NCBI RefSeq assembly: GCF_022808775.1 | Contig: NZ_JAKZLA010000009.1 | Location: 62,001-126,000, forward strand | DNA: 64,000 bases | Source of the DNA: Geothrix terrae | GTDB taxonomy: Bacteria; Acidobacteriota; Holophagae; Holophagales; Holophagaceae | Direction of reading: 5' to 3' | Shown: piece by piece, positions 8,877 through 17,882 of the stretch | Numbering within the stretch: the stretch's first letter is position 1 | How the letters are laid out: each line of letters begins with the position of its first letter | Translations under genes and position numbers: made by a program | The notes under the pieces: model-generated | The model's input: only the letters and a program-made list of their open reading frames with translations | What the model was told of the DNA's origin: nothing | Databases searched by the model: none

Positions 8877-8999
8877 GCCTGAGGAAGGAAGCAACCGGCC
8901 CCACCTGAGCCGAGGCGAGGAGCGGAGACGAGGGAGCGAGAGGTTGAGAGAGGGCAGACGGCAATGTAGGTGGGGTCCGAGTTGAGCGGAGGGTCAGGT
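8877..8999 (-). repeat. integron attC site m2 (degenerate cores)
   Basis: A 123-bp site in minus orientation, sharing most of its body with the attC family at 31-38 kb (CTCAACTCGGACCCC arm, GGGGCCGGTT arm). Both outer cores are altered: R'' reads ACCTGAC and R' reads CTCAGGC, against GCCTAAC and GTTAGGC elsewhere. It is probably a decayed recombination site. Confidence 0.75.
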
Positions 9000-9437
9000 T
9001 CACCTGTTGGTTGGATTCAAACCGAAATATGAATACGCAGCTGAGACAGCCAATCCCAGCCACGCCTGACCAAGTGTCGTGAGTTGTGGAACTTCTTTGG
9101 GGTGGTAAAGGCCAACCATAAAAGCGGTAAGCCCGGTGGCGACCCACACAATTACGTAAGATACGGACACAATTGATAGGAGCTTGATGGCCCAAGGTGA
9201 GGCTTCTTGTTTAAGGGCACGCCTTGCTGGCACTTCCCCTGGCTTTGCGATGGCAAGCTCGGCGACCACAAGCGCTGAGACGAGGCCTCCGATGACAGAG
9301 AGGGCTTGTGCCATGCCTTCGGTGAATGCGAGTCCGGCCGTAGGTAGGCTATAGACGATCTTGATGGCTGCGCGCACAAGATGAACATAGATACCAAGGA
9401 GAATTACCGAAATGAGACCCCCAAAAAGCAATTGCAT
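9000..9437 (-). CDS. cassette gene: four-helix membrane protein of unknown function
   Basis: A 145-residue protein with about four transmembrane helices (MQLLFGGLISVILLGIYVHL, a Gly/Ala-rich second helix near residue 45, LLSIVSVSYVIVWVATGL, and a C-terminal one). The start at 9437 has a near-perfect AGGAGGT ribosome site, and the frame upstream is only attC read-through. Its stop lies directly at the R'' core of attC m2. No family is recognised. Confidence 0.7.
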   Translation of the reverse strand: MQLLFGGLISVILLGIYVHLVRAAIKIVYSLPTAGLAFTEGMAQALSVIGGLVSALVVAELAIAKPGEVPARRALKQEASPWAIKLLSIVSVSYVIVWVATGLTAFMVGLYHPKEVPQLTTLGQAWLGLAVSAAYSYFGLNPTNR

Positions 9438-9465
9438 TGTGGACCTCCTATGAGTGAGTGAAGGG

Positions 9466-9589
9466 ACCCAACGAATGAAGCTAAGCGGCCCCGCCTGCAC
9501 CGAGGTGATGAACGGAGCCGAGAAAGCGGGATGTTGAGAGAGAGCGGAAGGCAGCGCAGGCGGGGTCCGAGTTGAGCGCAAGGTTAGGC
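9466..9589 (-). repeat. integron attC site m1
   Basis: A 124-bp site in minus orientation with R'' GCCTAAC and R' GTTGGGT. The stem arms CCCCGCCTGC and GCAGGCGGGG are intact, apart from the central loop. It is the same family as the plus-strand attC sites 22 kb away. Confidence 0.85.
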
Positions 9590-9600
9590 TGAGCGGTTGT

Positions 9601-9975
9601 CTACTTGGCTTGATTGGTCATTCTCAACCTGAACGGCATGCTCAGTTTGAAGCGAGCATATTGAGGTACACCGTTCAAAGTACAGGGTGCAAATTTCCAT
9701 TTGAGTGCATATGCCTCAGCTGTTTGGCGAAGCTCAATAGGGCCTTCTAATGCTATTGCTGAATAAGGAATACCCTTAGTATCAACAGTCAATTGAACTA
9801 CGACAGTACCTTGGATACCGGCTACTTTCGCTTCAAGAGGGTACGGTGGAGCAGGAGGTTGATAGATGACTCGTATTTGACTGAAATCAGTATAGAGACT
9901 GATCTTTTGATCATTTGTTTTGGGGGGCGTGCAACCTAAAGAGATGGCGAGGGTTAGGATGAAGCATCTCTTCAT
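9601..9975 (-). CDS. cassette gene: lipoprotein with TonB-like C-terminal domain
   Basis: A 124-residue protein with a lipoprotein signal (MKRCFILTLAISLGC, lipobox Cys at 15). The small domain (PYPLEAKVAGIQGTVVVQLT ... AYALKWKFAPCTLNGVPQYA) matches the TonB C-terminal fold without the usual membrane anchor and linker. Free-standing TonB-C lipoproteins of this type are known, but their role is unclear. It is the first cassette of the minus-strand array, directly after an attI-like core. Confidence 0.75.
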   Translation of the reverse strand: MKRCFILTLAISLGCTPPKTNDQKISLYTDFSQIRVIYQPPAPPYPLEAKVAGIQGTVVVQLTVDTKGIPYSAIALEGPIELRQTAEAYALKWKFAPCTLNGVPQYARFKLSMPFRLRMTNQAK

Positions 9976-10004
9976 TGGAACTCCGAAAGAGAAGGGGGAA
10001 TGCG

Positions 10005-10053
10005 GCCTAACTTTTTGAATTAGACGACCAAACCCGTCCTGAGCCCGTCGTCT
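10005..10053 (-). other. attI-like head of the minus-strand cassette array
   Basis: On the minus strand a 7-bp inverted repeat (AGACGAC/GTCGTCT) is followed by CTAATTCAAAAAGTTAGGC. This resembles the insertion end of class 1 attI, which I recall as CCCTAAAACAAAGTTAGGC. The cassette starts at the GTTAGGC core. No integrase gene is adjacent; lpxB lies on the other side. Confidence 0.5.
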
Positions 10054-10226
10054 GATATGAATGAAGGAACGATACCGACATTGTAGATCACCGGGTCCTT
10101 TCCCCGCCGAACGGTGGCAAAACCTGGGGCGAACGGGAATGCCCCGCCCTCCCGACGCCGGGTGGGGTGGGAAGCAGGGATCGCCCAATCGGTAGTCCCG
10201 CTCTCAGGCTCTCTTGGCAGCGCCCC

Positions 10227-11372
10227 TCAGGCCTGGAGCTTCGCCAGCAGATCTTCGGCCACGCGGCCGGCGGCGCCGGGCTGGCCCAGGTGGCCGCGCA
10301 CCTCGCCCAGCTCGGCGCGGATGCGCCTTGCTGTCTCGGGGTCCAGCAGGCGCGCCAGCTCCAGGCCCAGGCGCTCGGGGTTCACCTCGCCCTGGAGCAG
10401 CTCGGGGGCCACTTCGCGGCGGGCCACCACGTTGGCGAGGCCGAAGTGGGGGACCTTCACCACGCGCTTGGCCAGTTCAAAGGTGAGGGCATTCAGCTTG
10501 TAGACGATGGCGAAGGGCGTGCCCAGCAGGGCCGTCTCCAGGGTGGCGGTGCCGGAGGCCACCAGGGCCGCGTCCGCGTGGGCGCGGGCGGCATAGGGGC
10601 GGTCCTGCACCAGCGCCACGGGGGCCGGATCCTGCGTCGGGCCCAGGTGCGCGCGCACGAAGGCGGGCTCCAGCGTGGGGGCCACGGGCAGCACCCACTG
10701 GACCTCGGGCCGGGCCGTGCGCCAGCGCCGGGCCAGCTCCGCCATGGGCGGCAGCAGGCGCTCGATCTCCCCCTTGCGGCTGCCGGGCAGCAGGGCCACC
10801 AGGGGCCGCATGGGGTCGAGGCCGGTCTCGGCGAAGAAGGCGGCGCGGTCGCACTCGGGCTTCACCACCTCCACCAGGGGATGGCCCACGAAGCGGGCGT
10901 CCACGGGATAGCCGCGGAACAACTCGGGCTCGAAGTCGAAGAGGCAGTAGAGCGTGTCCAGCACCGTGCCCAGCTCGGGGATGCGCCCCTTCTTCCAGGC
11001 CCACACCTGGGGGCACACGTACTGGTGCAGGGTCACGGCGGGCAGCTGCTTCCGCAGGGCCTTGGCCAGCCGCAGGTTGAAGCCCGGGTAGTCGATGAGC
11101 AGGGCGCCGGCGACCTGCTCCTCCGCCGCGGCGGCCAGGATGGCCTTGAACAGCCGGTTCAGGCGCGGCAGGTGCTTGATGACCTCCACGAAGCCCACCA
11201 CGGCGAGATCCTTCACGTCCGCCAGCTTGAGGTCCAGGAAGGGGCTCATGCGCGGGCCGCCCACGCCCACGAGGCGCAGGTCGGGCCGGCGGGCCTTCAG
11301 CTCGCGCAGCAGCTCCGCGCCGTGCAGGTCGCCAGAGTCCTCGCCCGCGATGACCAGCAGGGTCTTCGTCAT
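10227..11372 (-). CDS. lpxB: lipid-A-disaccharide synthase
   Basis: A 381-residue glycosyltransferase (GT19) that joins UDP-2,3-diacylglucosamine and lipid X to form the lipid A disaccharide at the inner membrane. Typical LpxB blocks are visible: the N-terminal LVIAGEDSGDLHGAELLREL, the central YVCPQVWAWKKGRIPEL, VGHPLVE, LLPGSRKGEIERLLPP and ALVASGTATLETALLGTPF. It is full length. It overlaps the upstream gene (11369-12055) by ATGA, which implies one transcript. Confidence 0.96.
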   Translation of the reverse strand: MTKTLLVIAGEDSGDLHGAELLRELKARRPDLRLVGVGGPRMSPFLDLKLADVKDLAVVGFVEVIKHLPRLNRLFKAILAAAAEEQVAGALLIDYPGFNLRLAKALRKQLPAVTLHQYVCPQVWAWKKGRIPELGTVLDTLYCLFDFEPELFRGYPVDARFVGHPLVEVVKPECDRAAFFAETGLDPMRPLVALLPGSRKGEIERLLPPMAELARRWRTARPEVQWVLPVAPTLEPAFVRAHLGPTQDPAPVALVQDRPYAARAHADAALVASGTATLETALLGTPFAIVYKLNALTFELAKRVVKVPHFGLANVVARREVAPELLQGEVNPERLGLELARLLDPETARRIRAELGEVRGHLGQPGAAGRVAEDLLAKLQA

Positions 11373-12055
11373 GAACGGTTCCCCGTGGGATCCCAGTGCC
11401 GCCCGAAGGCGAAGCCCTCCGGCGGCTCCGCGGCGCGGTCCAGGCCCGGGGGCAGGATCTCCTCGGGGAAGATCACCTCGGGATGGGCGGCGGCCAGCGC
11501 GGCGGCCTGCGCCTGGAAGGTGGCGGGATCCTCCGCGGGCAGGGCCATGTCCCACCGGTAGCCCAGCTTCTGGAGCGGGCGCAGGTCCGAGGCCGGCCCG
11601 CAGACGCCGCACCAGAGGCGGTCCGCCAGGCGCTCCGCGTCCACGGTGCCCGGGTGCCAGCAGAAGCCCACCGCGTCGGCCTTGGCCTGGGCCAGCAGAT
11701 CCAGCACGGCGGCCTCGGCCCCACCCTCGATGCTCAGGGCGATCTTCGCGCCGCGGCCGCTGGCGGCCTCCAGCAGGGTCTCCAGGTGGCCCAGCAGGCG
11801 GAAGCCCGCCTCGCGGTTCTGCGGGCGGGCGGCGGGCAGGATGAGGAAATCCGGGCCGAGCGAGGCGTGGAGCACCGCGAGCCCCTCGTCCACGGGCGAC
11901 TCGCCGGACAGGTGGACGGCGTGGATGGCCAGGCCTCGCCGGGCGAGGATCGACCAGTCGGGATGCAGGCCGCCGTCCCACCGCAGGGTCAGGGGCGCCA
12001 GGGGAACCCAGGGACCGGGATCAACGTGGGAAGGGATCTGGGGCACGAACCGCAT
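11369..12055 (-). CDS. TIM-barrel-like protein coupled to lpxB
   Basis: A protein of about 228 residues whose strand/loop pattern (GLAIHAVHLSGES, PDFLILPAA, KIALSIEGG, ADAVGFCWHPGTVDA) resembles sugar-phosphate isomerase/epimerase barrels. I cannot name a family with certainty. The start is uncertain: in-frame ATGs lie at 12055, 12073 and 12100, and none has a strong ribosome site. It is divergent from the DUF2203 gene with almost no gap. Its coupling to lpxB by ATGA may be only organisational. Confidence 0.65.
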   Translation of the reverse strand: MRFVPQIPSHVDPGPWVPLAPLTLRWDGGLHPDWSILARRGLAIHAVHLSGESPVDEGLAVLHASLGPDFLILPAARPQNREAGFRLLGHLETLLEAASGRGAKIALSIEGGAEAAVLDLLAQAKADAVGFCWHPGTVDAERLADRLWCGVCGPASDLRPLQKLGYRWDMALPAEDPATFQAQAAALAAAHPEVIFPEEILPPGLDRAAEPPEGFAFGRHWDPTGNRS

Positions 12056-12083
12056 CGGCTTATCATGGAGCATCGGAGGTGCC

Positions 12084-12446
12084 ATGGGCCGCATTTTCAC
12101 CCTGGACGAAGCGCGGGCCCTGATGCCGCAAGTGAAGGCATTGACGGAACCTGTCTACACACTGGCCGCCAGCCTCGCCGAGGAGCTGACCCAGGCGGAA
12201 GAGGCCCGGGACGAGCGCCGGGTCGAGGAGCTGCGCGAGCGCCTGCAGGTCCTGGTCAAGTCCTGGCAGCAGAGCATGCAGGACCTGGAAGCCGACGTGA
12301 AGGGCCTGTGGCTGGTGGATTTCGATGCCGGCGACGGCTACTGGTGCTGGGCCTACCCCGAGGAGGCCCTCGACCACTGGCACAGCTACGAAGGCGGCTT
12401 CCGCTCCCGCGTGCCCGCCGACCAGCGGCCCGGCGTGCGGGCCTGA
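12084..12446 (+). CDS. DUF2203 family protein
   Basis: A 120-residue cytoplasmic protein with a helical N-terminus (FTLDEARALMPQVKAL) and a long charged helix that is probably coiled coil (residues 27-60). The conserved C-terminal pattern is DVKGLWLVDF...WCWAYPEEALDHWHSYEGGF. This matches DUF2203, whose function is unknown. A GGAGGT site before the ATG supports the start. It is separated from the next gene by only four bases. Confidence 0.85.
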   Translation: MGRIFTLDEARALMPQVKALTEPVYTLAASLAEELTQAEEARDERRVEELRERLQVLVKSWQQSMQDLEADVKGLWLVDFDAGDGYWCWAYPEEALDHWHSYEGGFRSRVPADQRPGVRA

Positions 12447-12450
12447 GCGC

Positions 12451-12813
12451 ATGCCCAGGCCCAGACCTGTGAAGCGCATCGAACCCGACGCGCCGCCCAC
12501 GGACTTCCGCGCGGCCGTCCTGGCGGTGGTGGCGCGCATCCCCAAGGGTCGCCTGGCCTCGTACGGCCAGGTGGCCCTGCTGGCGGGCTTCCCCCAGCGC
12601 CCCCGGCAGGTGGGCATGGTGCTGTCGGGCCTGCCGGAGGGCACGGCCCTGCCCTGGCACCGCGTGGTGAACACCCGGGGCTACGTGCCCAGCCGGGGCC
12701 GCTGGTGGGGCGCCATGGAGCAGATCGGCCGCCTGCGGGACGAGGGCATCGAGGTGGACGACCAGGGGAACCTGGACCTGGAGGCCCATCGGTGGCGGCC
12801 CCGGGGCCGGTGA
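12451..12813 (+). CDS. alkyltransferase-like protein (ATL), MGMT DNA-binding fold without the acceptor cysteine
   Basis: The protein (120 residues) covers the DNA-binding domain of O6-alkylguanine-DNA alkyltransferases: FRAAVLAVVARIPKGRLASYGQVA, the arginine-finger region RQVGMVLS, and then the active-site block. The block reads P-W69-H-R-V rather than P-C-H-R-V, so alkyl transfer is impossible. Established ATL proteins bind alkylated guanine and hand it to nucleotide excision repair; that role is inferred here. It directly follows the DUF2203 gene. Confidence 0.9.
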   Translation: MPRPRPVKRIEPDAPPTDFRAAVLAVVARIPKGRLASYGQVALLAGFPQRPRQVGMVLSGLPEGTALPWHRVVNTRGYVPSRGRWWGAMEQIGRLRDEGIEVDDQGNLDLEAHRWRPRGR

Positions 12814-12844
12814 CCATCAGGTACACTGGAGGGCGGAGGGCTCC

Positions 12845-13080
12845 ATGAAGGTGCGCGTGTCGGTGCAGTTGAAGCCGGGGATCCTGGATCCCCAGGGCAA
12901 GGCGGTGGAACAGGGGCTGCACGGCTTCGCCTTCGAGGTGGAGCATGTCCGCATCGGCCGGCTCATCGAGATGGACATCCCGGGCACCGACCCCGCCGAG
13001 GTGAAGGCCAAGGCCCAGGCCATGTGCGACAAGCTGCTGGTCAATCCCGTGATGGAGAAGGCCTCCATCGAGGTGTTGTG

Positions 13081-13081
<1 letters not shown>
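12845..13081 (+). CDS. purS: phosphoribosylformylglycinamidine synthase, PurS subunit
   Basis: A 78-residue protein matching PurS, the small bridging subunit of the FGAM synthase complex. It has the VSVQLKPGILDPQGKAVEQG start, the VRIGRLIEMDI strand and the CDKLLVNPVMEKASIEVL tail. Its stop overlaps the purQ start (TGATG). The catalytic subunit purL is 5.6 kb away on the other strand. Confidence 0.95.
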
Positions 13082-13774
<693 letters not shown>

Positions 13775-13779
<5 letters not shown>

Positions 13780-13812
13780 ATTGGGTCTGAATCGGGCCTG
13801 AATCGGGTGGGG
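13775..13812 (+). repeat. short tandem repeat after purQ
   Basis: Three imperfect copies of a 12-base unit (CTGAATYGGGYC) follow the purQ stop. No hairpin or protein is evident. It is probably a slippage product. Confidence 0.6.
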
Positions 13813-13937
13813 ATGAGGCTTTGCCGGCAGCGTGGAAAAAAAACAGCCTTGGCTTGTGAAATTTTCACGCGTGCCGAAAAGTTTTCCTGTCATCCTTCCG
13901 GAAGGCCCCGATGGGCACCTCTGTTTATTCCTGAGCC

Positions 13938-14795
13938 ATGAGCGTACCTGAAGCCAAGAACCTCCAAACTTATACCAGCGGACCTCTCCGCCTGGCCGTC
14001 CTCAAGCGCGACCCCGTGCCCGCGAAGCTGCTGCCCGCGCGGGACGCGTGGACGCTGCTCCAGCCCACGCATGCGGTGCGCGTCTGCACCAGCGAGGACC
14101 GCGAGGAGGGCGTCATCCGCTCCGGCGACCTGGCCCTGCTGCTGCCGGGCTTCGGCCACACCCTGAAGCGCCACCACGCGAACGCCCCCTTCGGCTTCAC
14201 GGCGCTGTTCATGGAGGGCCCCTTCCCCGAGCCGCTGCTGTCGTCGCTCCAGAACCCGCCCCGCAAGTGGCAGGAGTCCAGCTTCGCGGTGCTCCGCAGC
14301 CTCAGCCTCAAGCAGCTGTTCAGCATCTTCACCCAGGAGCTGTCCAACCCCGACGGCGTGCAGCTGATGACGCGCGAGCTCTTCCTCATCCTGCTGGGCG
14401 CGGAGCTGTCCCGCCTCACGGAGAAGGAGGACCGGGGCCGCTTCCCCTACCGCCTGAACCGCTCCACCCTGCAGCTGGTGCTGGACCACATGGAAGTCCA
14501 CATCGGCTCCAAGAACAGCGTGCCCGAGCTGGCCACCATGGCCCGCTGCACGCCGGACCACTTCATCCGCCTCTTCCGCGAGGCCACCAGCACCACGCCC
14601 CACCAGTACCTCATCGAGCGCCGCCTCCAGCGGGCCGTGACGCTGCTGGCCAACGGCGAGCGCCCCAGCGACGTGGCGAAGATCCTGGGCTTCTACGACG
14701 CCAGCGCCTTCACCCGCGCCTTCAAGCGCCGCTTCGGCGTGCCCCCCAGCGAGTACGCGCAGGAAGCCTACGAGCGGCAGTTCCCGAAGAAGTAG
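13938..14795 (+). CDS. AraC-family transcriptional regulator
   Basis: A 285-residue regulator with an N-terminal cupin-like sensing region (about 15-105) and the double helix-turn-helix AraC DNA-binding domain at about 185-280. Helix 1 is VPELATMARCTPDHFIRLFRE, followed by TTPHQYLIERRLQRA and SDVAKILGFYDASAFTRAFKR, with the family's closing FGVPPSEY. A strong terminator follows. The effector and targets are unknown; no catabolic operon is next to it. Confidence 0.92.
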   Translation: MSVPEAKNLQTYTSGPLRLAVLKRDPVPAKLLPARDAWTLLQPTHAVRVCTSEDREEGVIRSGDLALLLPGFGHTLKRHHANAPFGFTALFMEGPFPEPLLSSLQNPPRKWQESSFAVLRSLSLKQLFSIFTQELSNPDGVQLMTRELFLILLGAELSRLTEKEDRGRFPYRLNRSTLQLVLDHMEVHIGSKNSVPELATMARCTPDHFIRLFREATSTTPHQYLIERRLQRAVTLLANGERPSDVAKILGFYDASAFTRAFKRRFGVPPSEYAQEAYERQFPKK

Positions 14796-14823
14796 AAACG
14801 TCCTGGGCCTTCCCTGGTGGAGG

Positions 14824-14860
14824 CGAAGCAAAAGCCCGGCTCTGCCGGGCTTTTGCTTCG
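14824..14860 (+). terminator. hairpin terminator after the AraC gene
   Basis: A perfect 16-bp stem (GAAGCAAAAGCCCGGC and its complement) around a short loop, with four T within the 3' arm. It lies between the AraC gene and the convergent 14902-15258 gene and could serve both. Confidence 0.8.
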
Positions 14861-14901
14861 GGGTTCCGGAGGTGTGCGCGCAGCGCGGGACCCCCGGATC
14901 A

Positions 14902-15258
14902 TCACTTGGCAACCTTCTCAGTGACCGCCTTGGCCTTGTCGGCGCCTTTCGTGGTGCCCTTCTTCGACTTCGCCTTGGCCTTGGTGGTGCCGGTCTTGGC
15001 GGCGCCCTCGCCCTTGGCGGTGGCGGCCTTCACGTGCTCGCCGGCCACCGGGACCGTCCCGGCCTTGGCGTCCGCCTTGGCTTTGGCGTCCGCAGCCTTC
15101 TTGTCGGCCTTGGCCTTGGCTTCATCAGCCTTGGTATCCGCCTTGGCCTGGCCCTTGTCCACCGCCGCATTCGCGGCGCCCTTCAGATCATCCTTGCCGG
15201 GAACCTGCGCCACGAGCGCCAGCGAAGCGCCCAGCATCAAAGACAGAACCACGCTCAT
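14902..15258 (-). CDS. Ala/Lys-rich exported protein
   Basis: A 118-residue protein with a signal peptide (MSVVLSLMLGASLALVAQ) followed by an almost pure Ala/Lys/Asp/Thr sequence (AKADTKADEAKAKADKKAADA...). It would form a charged helix, much like histone H1-like or Lpp-like low-complexity proteins. The start at 15258 has GGAG upstream; the in-frame ATG at 15270 is less likely. It sits next to a second protein of the same style, so the two may be related by duplication. Role unknown. Confidence 0.6.
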   Translation of the reverse strand: MSVVLSLMLGASLALVAQVPGKDDLKGAANAAVDKGQAKADTKADEAKAKADKKAADAKAKADAKAGTVPVAGEHVKAATAKGEGAAKTGTTKAKAKSKKGTTKGADKAKAVTEKVAK

Positions 15259-15295
15259 AGGAATCTCCACTGAGGCCGGAGCGGAGGATCGCCCC

Positions 15296-15775
15296 CTAGG
15301 GCTTGCACACCTTGCAGGCCTTGTAGCCGGCCTTGTCGGCCTCGGCGGCGGAGGCGAAGGAGACCTTGTTGGCTTCCTTCATCTTCGAGGCCAGCTTGCA
15401 GTCGGCGCGGTGATAGATCTTGGAATCCTTGTTGGCGATGATGGCAGTCGAGGTCGCCGCGGTCTTGGGGGTCGCGGACTTCGCGGCGGCGGCCGCTGCG
15501 GCCGCTGCGGCGGGGGCGGCCGGGGGCGCGGGAGCCGGCTTCGCCGCCGCCGGTGCAGGCATGGGCTTCGCGGCAGGTGCGGGAACTGGCTTCGCAACAG
15601 CGGCCTTGGCCTCCGCGGCCTTCTTCTCCGCTTCCGCCTTCTTGGCCTTCTTCTCCGCCTTCTTCTCGGCCTTCAATTCAGCGGCGGTCTTGGGTTCGGC
15701 TGGCTTGGTCTTGGGTTCCTGGGCCACAGCCACCAGGGAGGCAGCCAACAGGAGGGCGAACAGGGCGCGGTTCAT
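15296..15775 (-). CDS. exported Ala/Lys-rich protein with an Ada-like Cys motif at the C-terminus
   Basis: The protein (159 residues) has a signal peptide (MNRALFALLLAASLVAVAQ), a long charged/Pro-Ala linker and a compact C-terminal module of about 45 residues. The module (KIYHRADCKLASK ... AGYKACKVCKP) has three cysteines spaced as in the zinc-binding N-domain of Ada and in small secreted C..CxxC modules. It may bind a metal or form a disulphide in the periplasm. The neighbour 14902-15258 shares the Ala/Lys-rich style but lacks the module. Confidence 0.7.
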   Translation of the reverse strand: MNRALFALLLAASLVAVAQEPKTKPAEPKTAAELKAEKKAEKKAKKAEAEKKAAEAKAAVAKPVPAPAAKPMPAPAAAKPAPAPPAAPAAAAAAAAAAKSATPKTAATSTAIIANKDSKIYHRADCKLASKMKEANKVSFASAAEADKAGYKACKVCKP

Positions 15776-15860
15776 GGATGCTCCTTGAATGGGAGGACAA
15801 GCGTGGTCTTGGGAGCCTCCGCTGTCAACAGGACTGTCCACGGGGCTGTCAACGGATCAG

Positions 15861-17471
15861 TCAGCGGGTCAGGCGGCAGGACGGCGCGAAGCGTGGCGGC
15901 CGGCGGGCCCTGGAGGCCTGTTCATAGGCGTAGGCCAGCTTCAGCAGGGTGCCCTCCTGCCAGGGCGCGCCCACGAAGGACAGGCCCAGGGGGAGGCCCG
16001 CGGCGAACCCGGCGGGCACAGTGATGTGCGGGCAGCCCGCCACCGCGGCGGGGCTGGAGAAGCTGAAGCCCGAGCTGTCGCCGTTGAGGTGGTCGATGAG
16101 CCAGGCGGGACCGCCCGTGGGCGCCACCAGGGCCTGCACCGCGTGCTTCTCCAGCAGGCCCAGGATGTCCTTCCGGGCCTGGGCGCAGGTCTCGAGGGCC
16201 TTCCGGTAGGCGGGATCCGTCAGCGGCCCCTTGGCTTGGGCCTGCAGGACGATCTCCTGGCCGAAGAAGGGCATCTCCCGCGCCTTCTCGCGCTCGTCGA
16301 AGGCCATGAGCCCCGCCAGATCCTTCACGGCGCCGCCCCGGCCTGCCAGGTAGGCGTTGAGGCCCGCCTTGAACTCGTACAGCAGCACCTCGAACTCGGC
16401 GTCATCGTAGGCGGCGGTCTTCAGCTCCACGTCCACGAGCACGGCCCCGCGGGCCTTCAGCAGGTCCAAGGCGGGCTGGATGACGGCGTCCACGTGGGCA
16501 TGCACGCCCAGGAAGTTCTTCGCCACCCCGAGCCGAGCCCCTTGGAGGCCCTCGGCGGCGAGGAACTGGGTGTAATCCTTCTCCCGGCGGGCGGCGGGAT
16601 CGCCGGTGGCGGCATCCTTGGGGTCGGCGCCGACCAGCGCGTTCAGCAGGAGCGCCGCGTCCCGCACGGTGCGCGCCATGGGCCCGGCCGTGTCCTGCGT
16701 ACTGGAGATGGGGATGATGCCGCTGCGGCTCACCAGCCCCACAGTGGGCTTCACGCCCACCAGCCCATTGGCATTGGAGGGGCTCACGATGGAGCCGTCG
16801 GTCTCGGTGCCCACGGCCATGGCGCAGAGGCTGGCGGCGGCGGCGACTCCGGAGCCCGAGCTGGAGCCGCTGGGGCTGCGGTCCAGGGCATAGGGGTTCC
16901 GGGTCTGCCCGCCCCGGCCGCTCCAGCCGCTGCTGCTGCGGGTGGAGCGGAAGTTGGCCCACTCGCTGAGGTTGGTCTTGCCGAGGATCACCGCGCCCGC
17001 TTCCCGCAGCCGCTTCACCACGAAGGCGTCCTCCTTCGGGGCCGGGGCCTCCGCCAGGGCCAGCGAGCCCGCCGTGGTCTTCATGCGGTCCGCGGTGTCG
17101 ATGTTGTCCTTGATGAGCACGGGGATGCCGTGGAGGGGCCCGCGCAGGCTCCCCGCCTTCCGCTCGGCGTCCAGCGCCTTCGCGATGGCCAGGGCATCGG
17201 GGTTCAGCTCGATGACCGCGTTCAGCTTCGGCCCCGCCTGGTCCAGGGCCCGGATGCGCGCCTGGTACCGCTTCACCAGCTCCACCGACGTCCAGCGTCC
17301 GTCCGCCATGCCCGCCTGGAGGGCATCCACCGTGGCTTCCTCCAGCACCAGGCCCTTGCGGACCGGGCCCACCTTCAGGTCGCCCCCCACCAGCGCGGCC
17401 GCGCCCGTGGCCAGGCCGGCCCCCAGGAAGGCACGGCGATCGAGGGACAGGGAATCATCTCGGCGTGGCAT
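15861..17471 (-). CDS. Tat-exported amidase (amidase-signature family)
   Basis: A 536-residue enzyme. The N-terminus has a twin-arginine signal (LDRRAFLGAGLATGAAAL), so the folded protein is probably exported. The amidase-signature Ser-cisSer-Lys triad is visible: K121 in PVLIKDNIDT, the Gly/Ser-rich SPSGSSSGSG block (around S203) and the nucleophile near S227 in GTETDGSIVSP. Family members hydrolyse linear amides; the substrate is not predictable. The frame runs open far upstream, but 17471 gives the Tat signal. Confidence 0.92.
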   Translation of the reverse strand: MPRRDDSLSLDRRAFLGAGLATGAAALVGGDLKVGPVRKGLVLEEATVDALQAGMADGRWTSVELVKRYQARIRALDQAGPKLNAVIELNPDALAIAKALDAERKAGSLRGPLHGIPVLIKDNIDTADRMKTTAGSLALAEAPAPKEDAFVVKRLREAGAVILGKTNLSEWANFRSTRSSSGWSGRGGQTRNPYALDRSPSGSSSGSGVAAAASLCAMAVGTETDGSIVSPSNANGLVGVKPTVGLVSRSGIIPISSTQDTAGPMARTVRDAALLLNALVGADPKDAATGDPAARREKDYTQFLAAEGLQGARLGVAKNFLGVHAHVDAVIQPALDLLKARGAVLVDVELKTAAYDDAEFEVLLYEFKAGLNAYLAGRGGAVKDLAGLMAFDEREKAREMPFFGQEIVLQAQAKGPLTDPAYRKALETCAQARKDILGLLEKHAVQALVAPTGGPAWLIDHLNGDSSGFSFSSPAAVAGCPHITVPAGFAAGLPLGLSFVGAPWQEGTLLKLAYAYEQASRARRPPRFAPSCRLTR

Positions 17472-17597
17472 GGGCTTCCTCTGGGTGGGTGTCAGTGGAT
17501 CATATCCTCCCGCGTCCGGCCGGTCCGCAACGAGCGTTGACCGGTCCCGGCCGCCACCCCGGGCCGGCCGGCCCCATCCTGGCCCCGGGAGGCTTCC

Positions 17598-17792
17598 ATG
17601 GCCGCGTTCCTGCTTTGGCTCATCCTGCTGGTGGTCTGCTGGCCCCTGGCCCTCCTGGCGCTGATCCTCTACCCGCTGGTCTGGCTGCTGCTCCTGCCCT
17701 TCCGGCTCCTGGGCTTCGCCGTCGATGGGGTGTTCGGGCTCATCAAGGGCCTCTTCCTGCTGCCGGCCCGGCTGCTGGGCGGCCGGCCCTAG
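17598..17792 (+). CDS. very small hydrophobic membrane protein
   Basis: A 64-residue protein with two hydrophobic helices (FLLWLILLVVCWPLALLALI and a second one overlapping VWLLLLPFRLLGF) and almost no soluble part. The start is supported by GGGAGG six bases upstream. No family is recognised. A chance frame is possible, but the ribosome site and codon use favour a gene. Confidence 0.55.
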   Translation: MAAFLLWLILLVVCWPLALLALILYPLVWLLLLPFRLLGFAVDGVFGLIKGLFLLPARLLGGRP

Positions 17793-17882
17793 AGAGCCGG
17801 GGCTGGCATAAGGGCCGCCGGGACCTGATATTTGGCCACGGCCACGGCCCGCCGGGACGCGGCCAAGCCGGCGGGAGGGACC

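Noticed and set aside
7985-10053. Insertion sequence as the source of the low-GC block
   Set aside because: No transposase and no terminal inverted repeats; the repeated units are attC sites.
15789-17540. 583-codon frame opposite the amidase
   Set aside because: His/Gly/Gln-rich antisense translation of a well-supported amidase gene.
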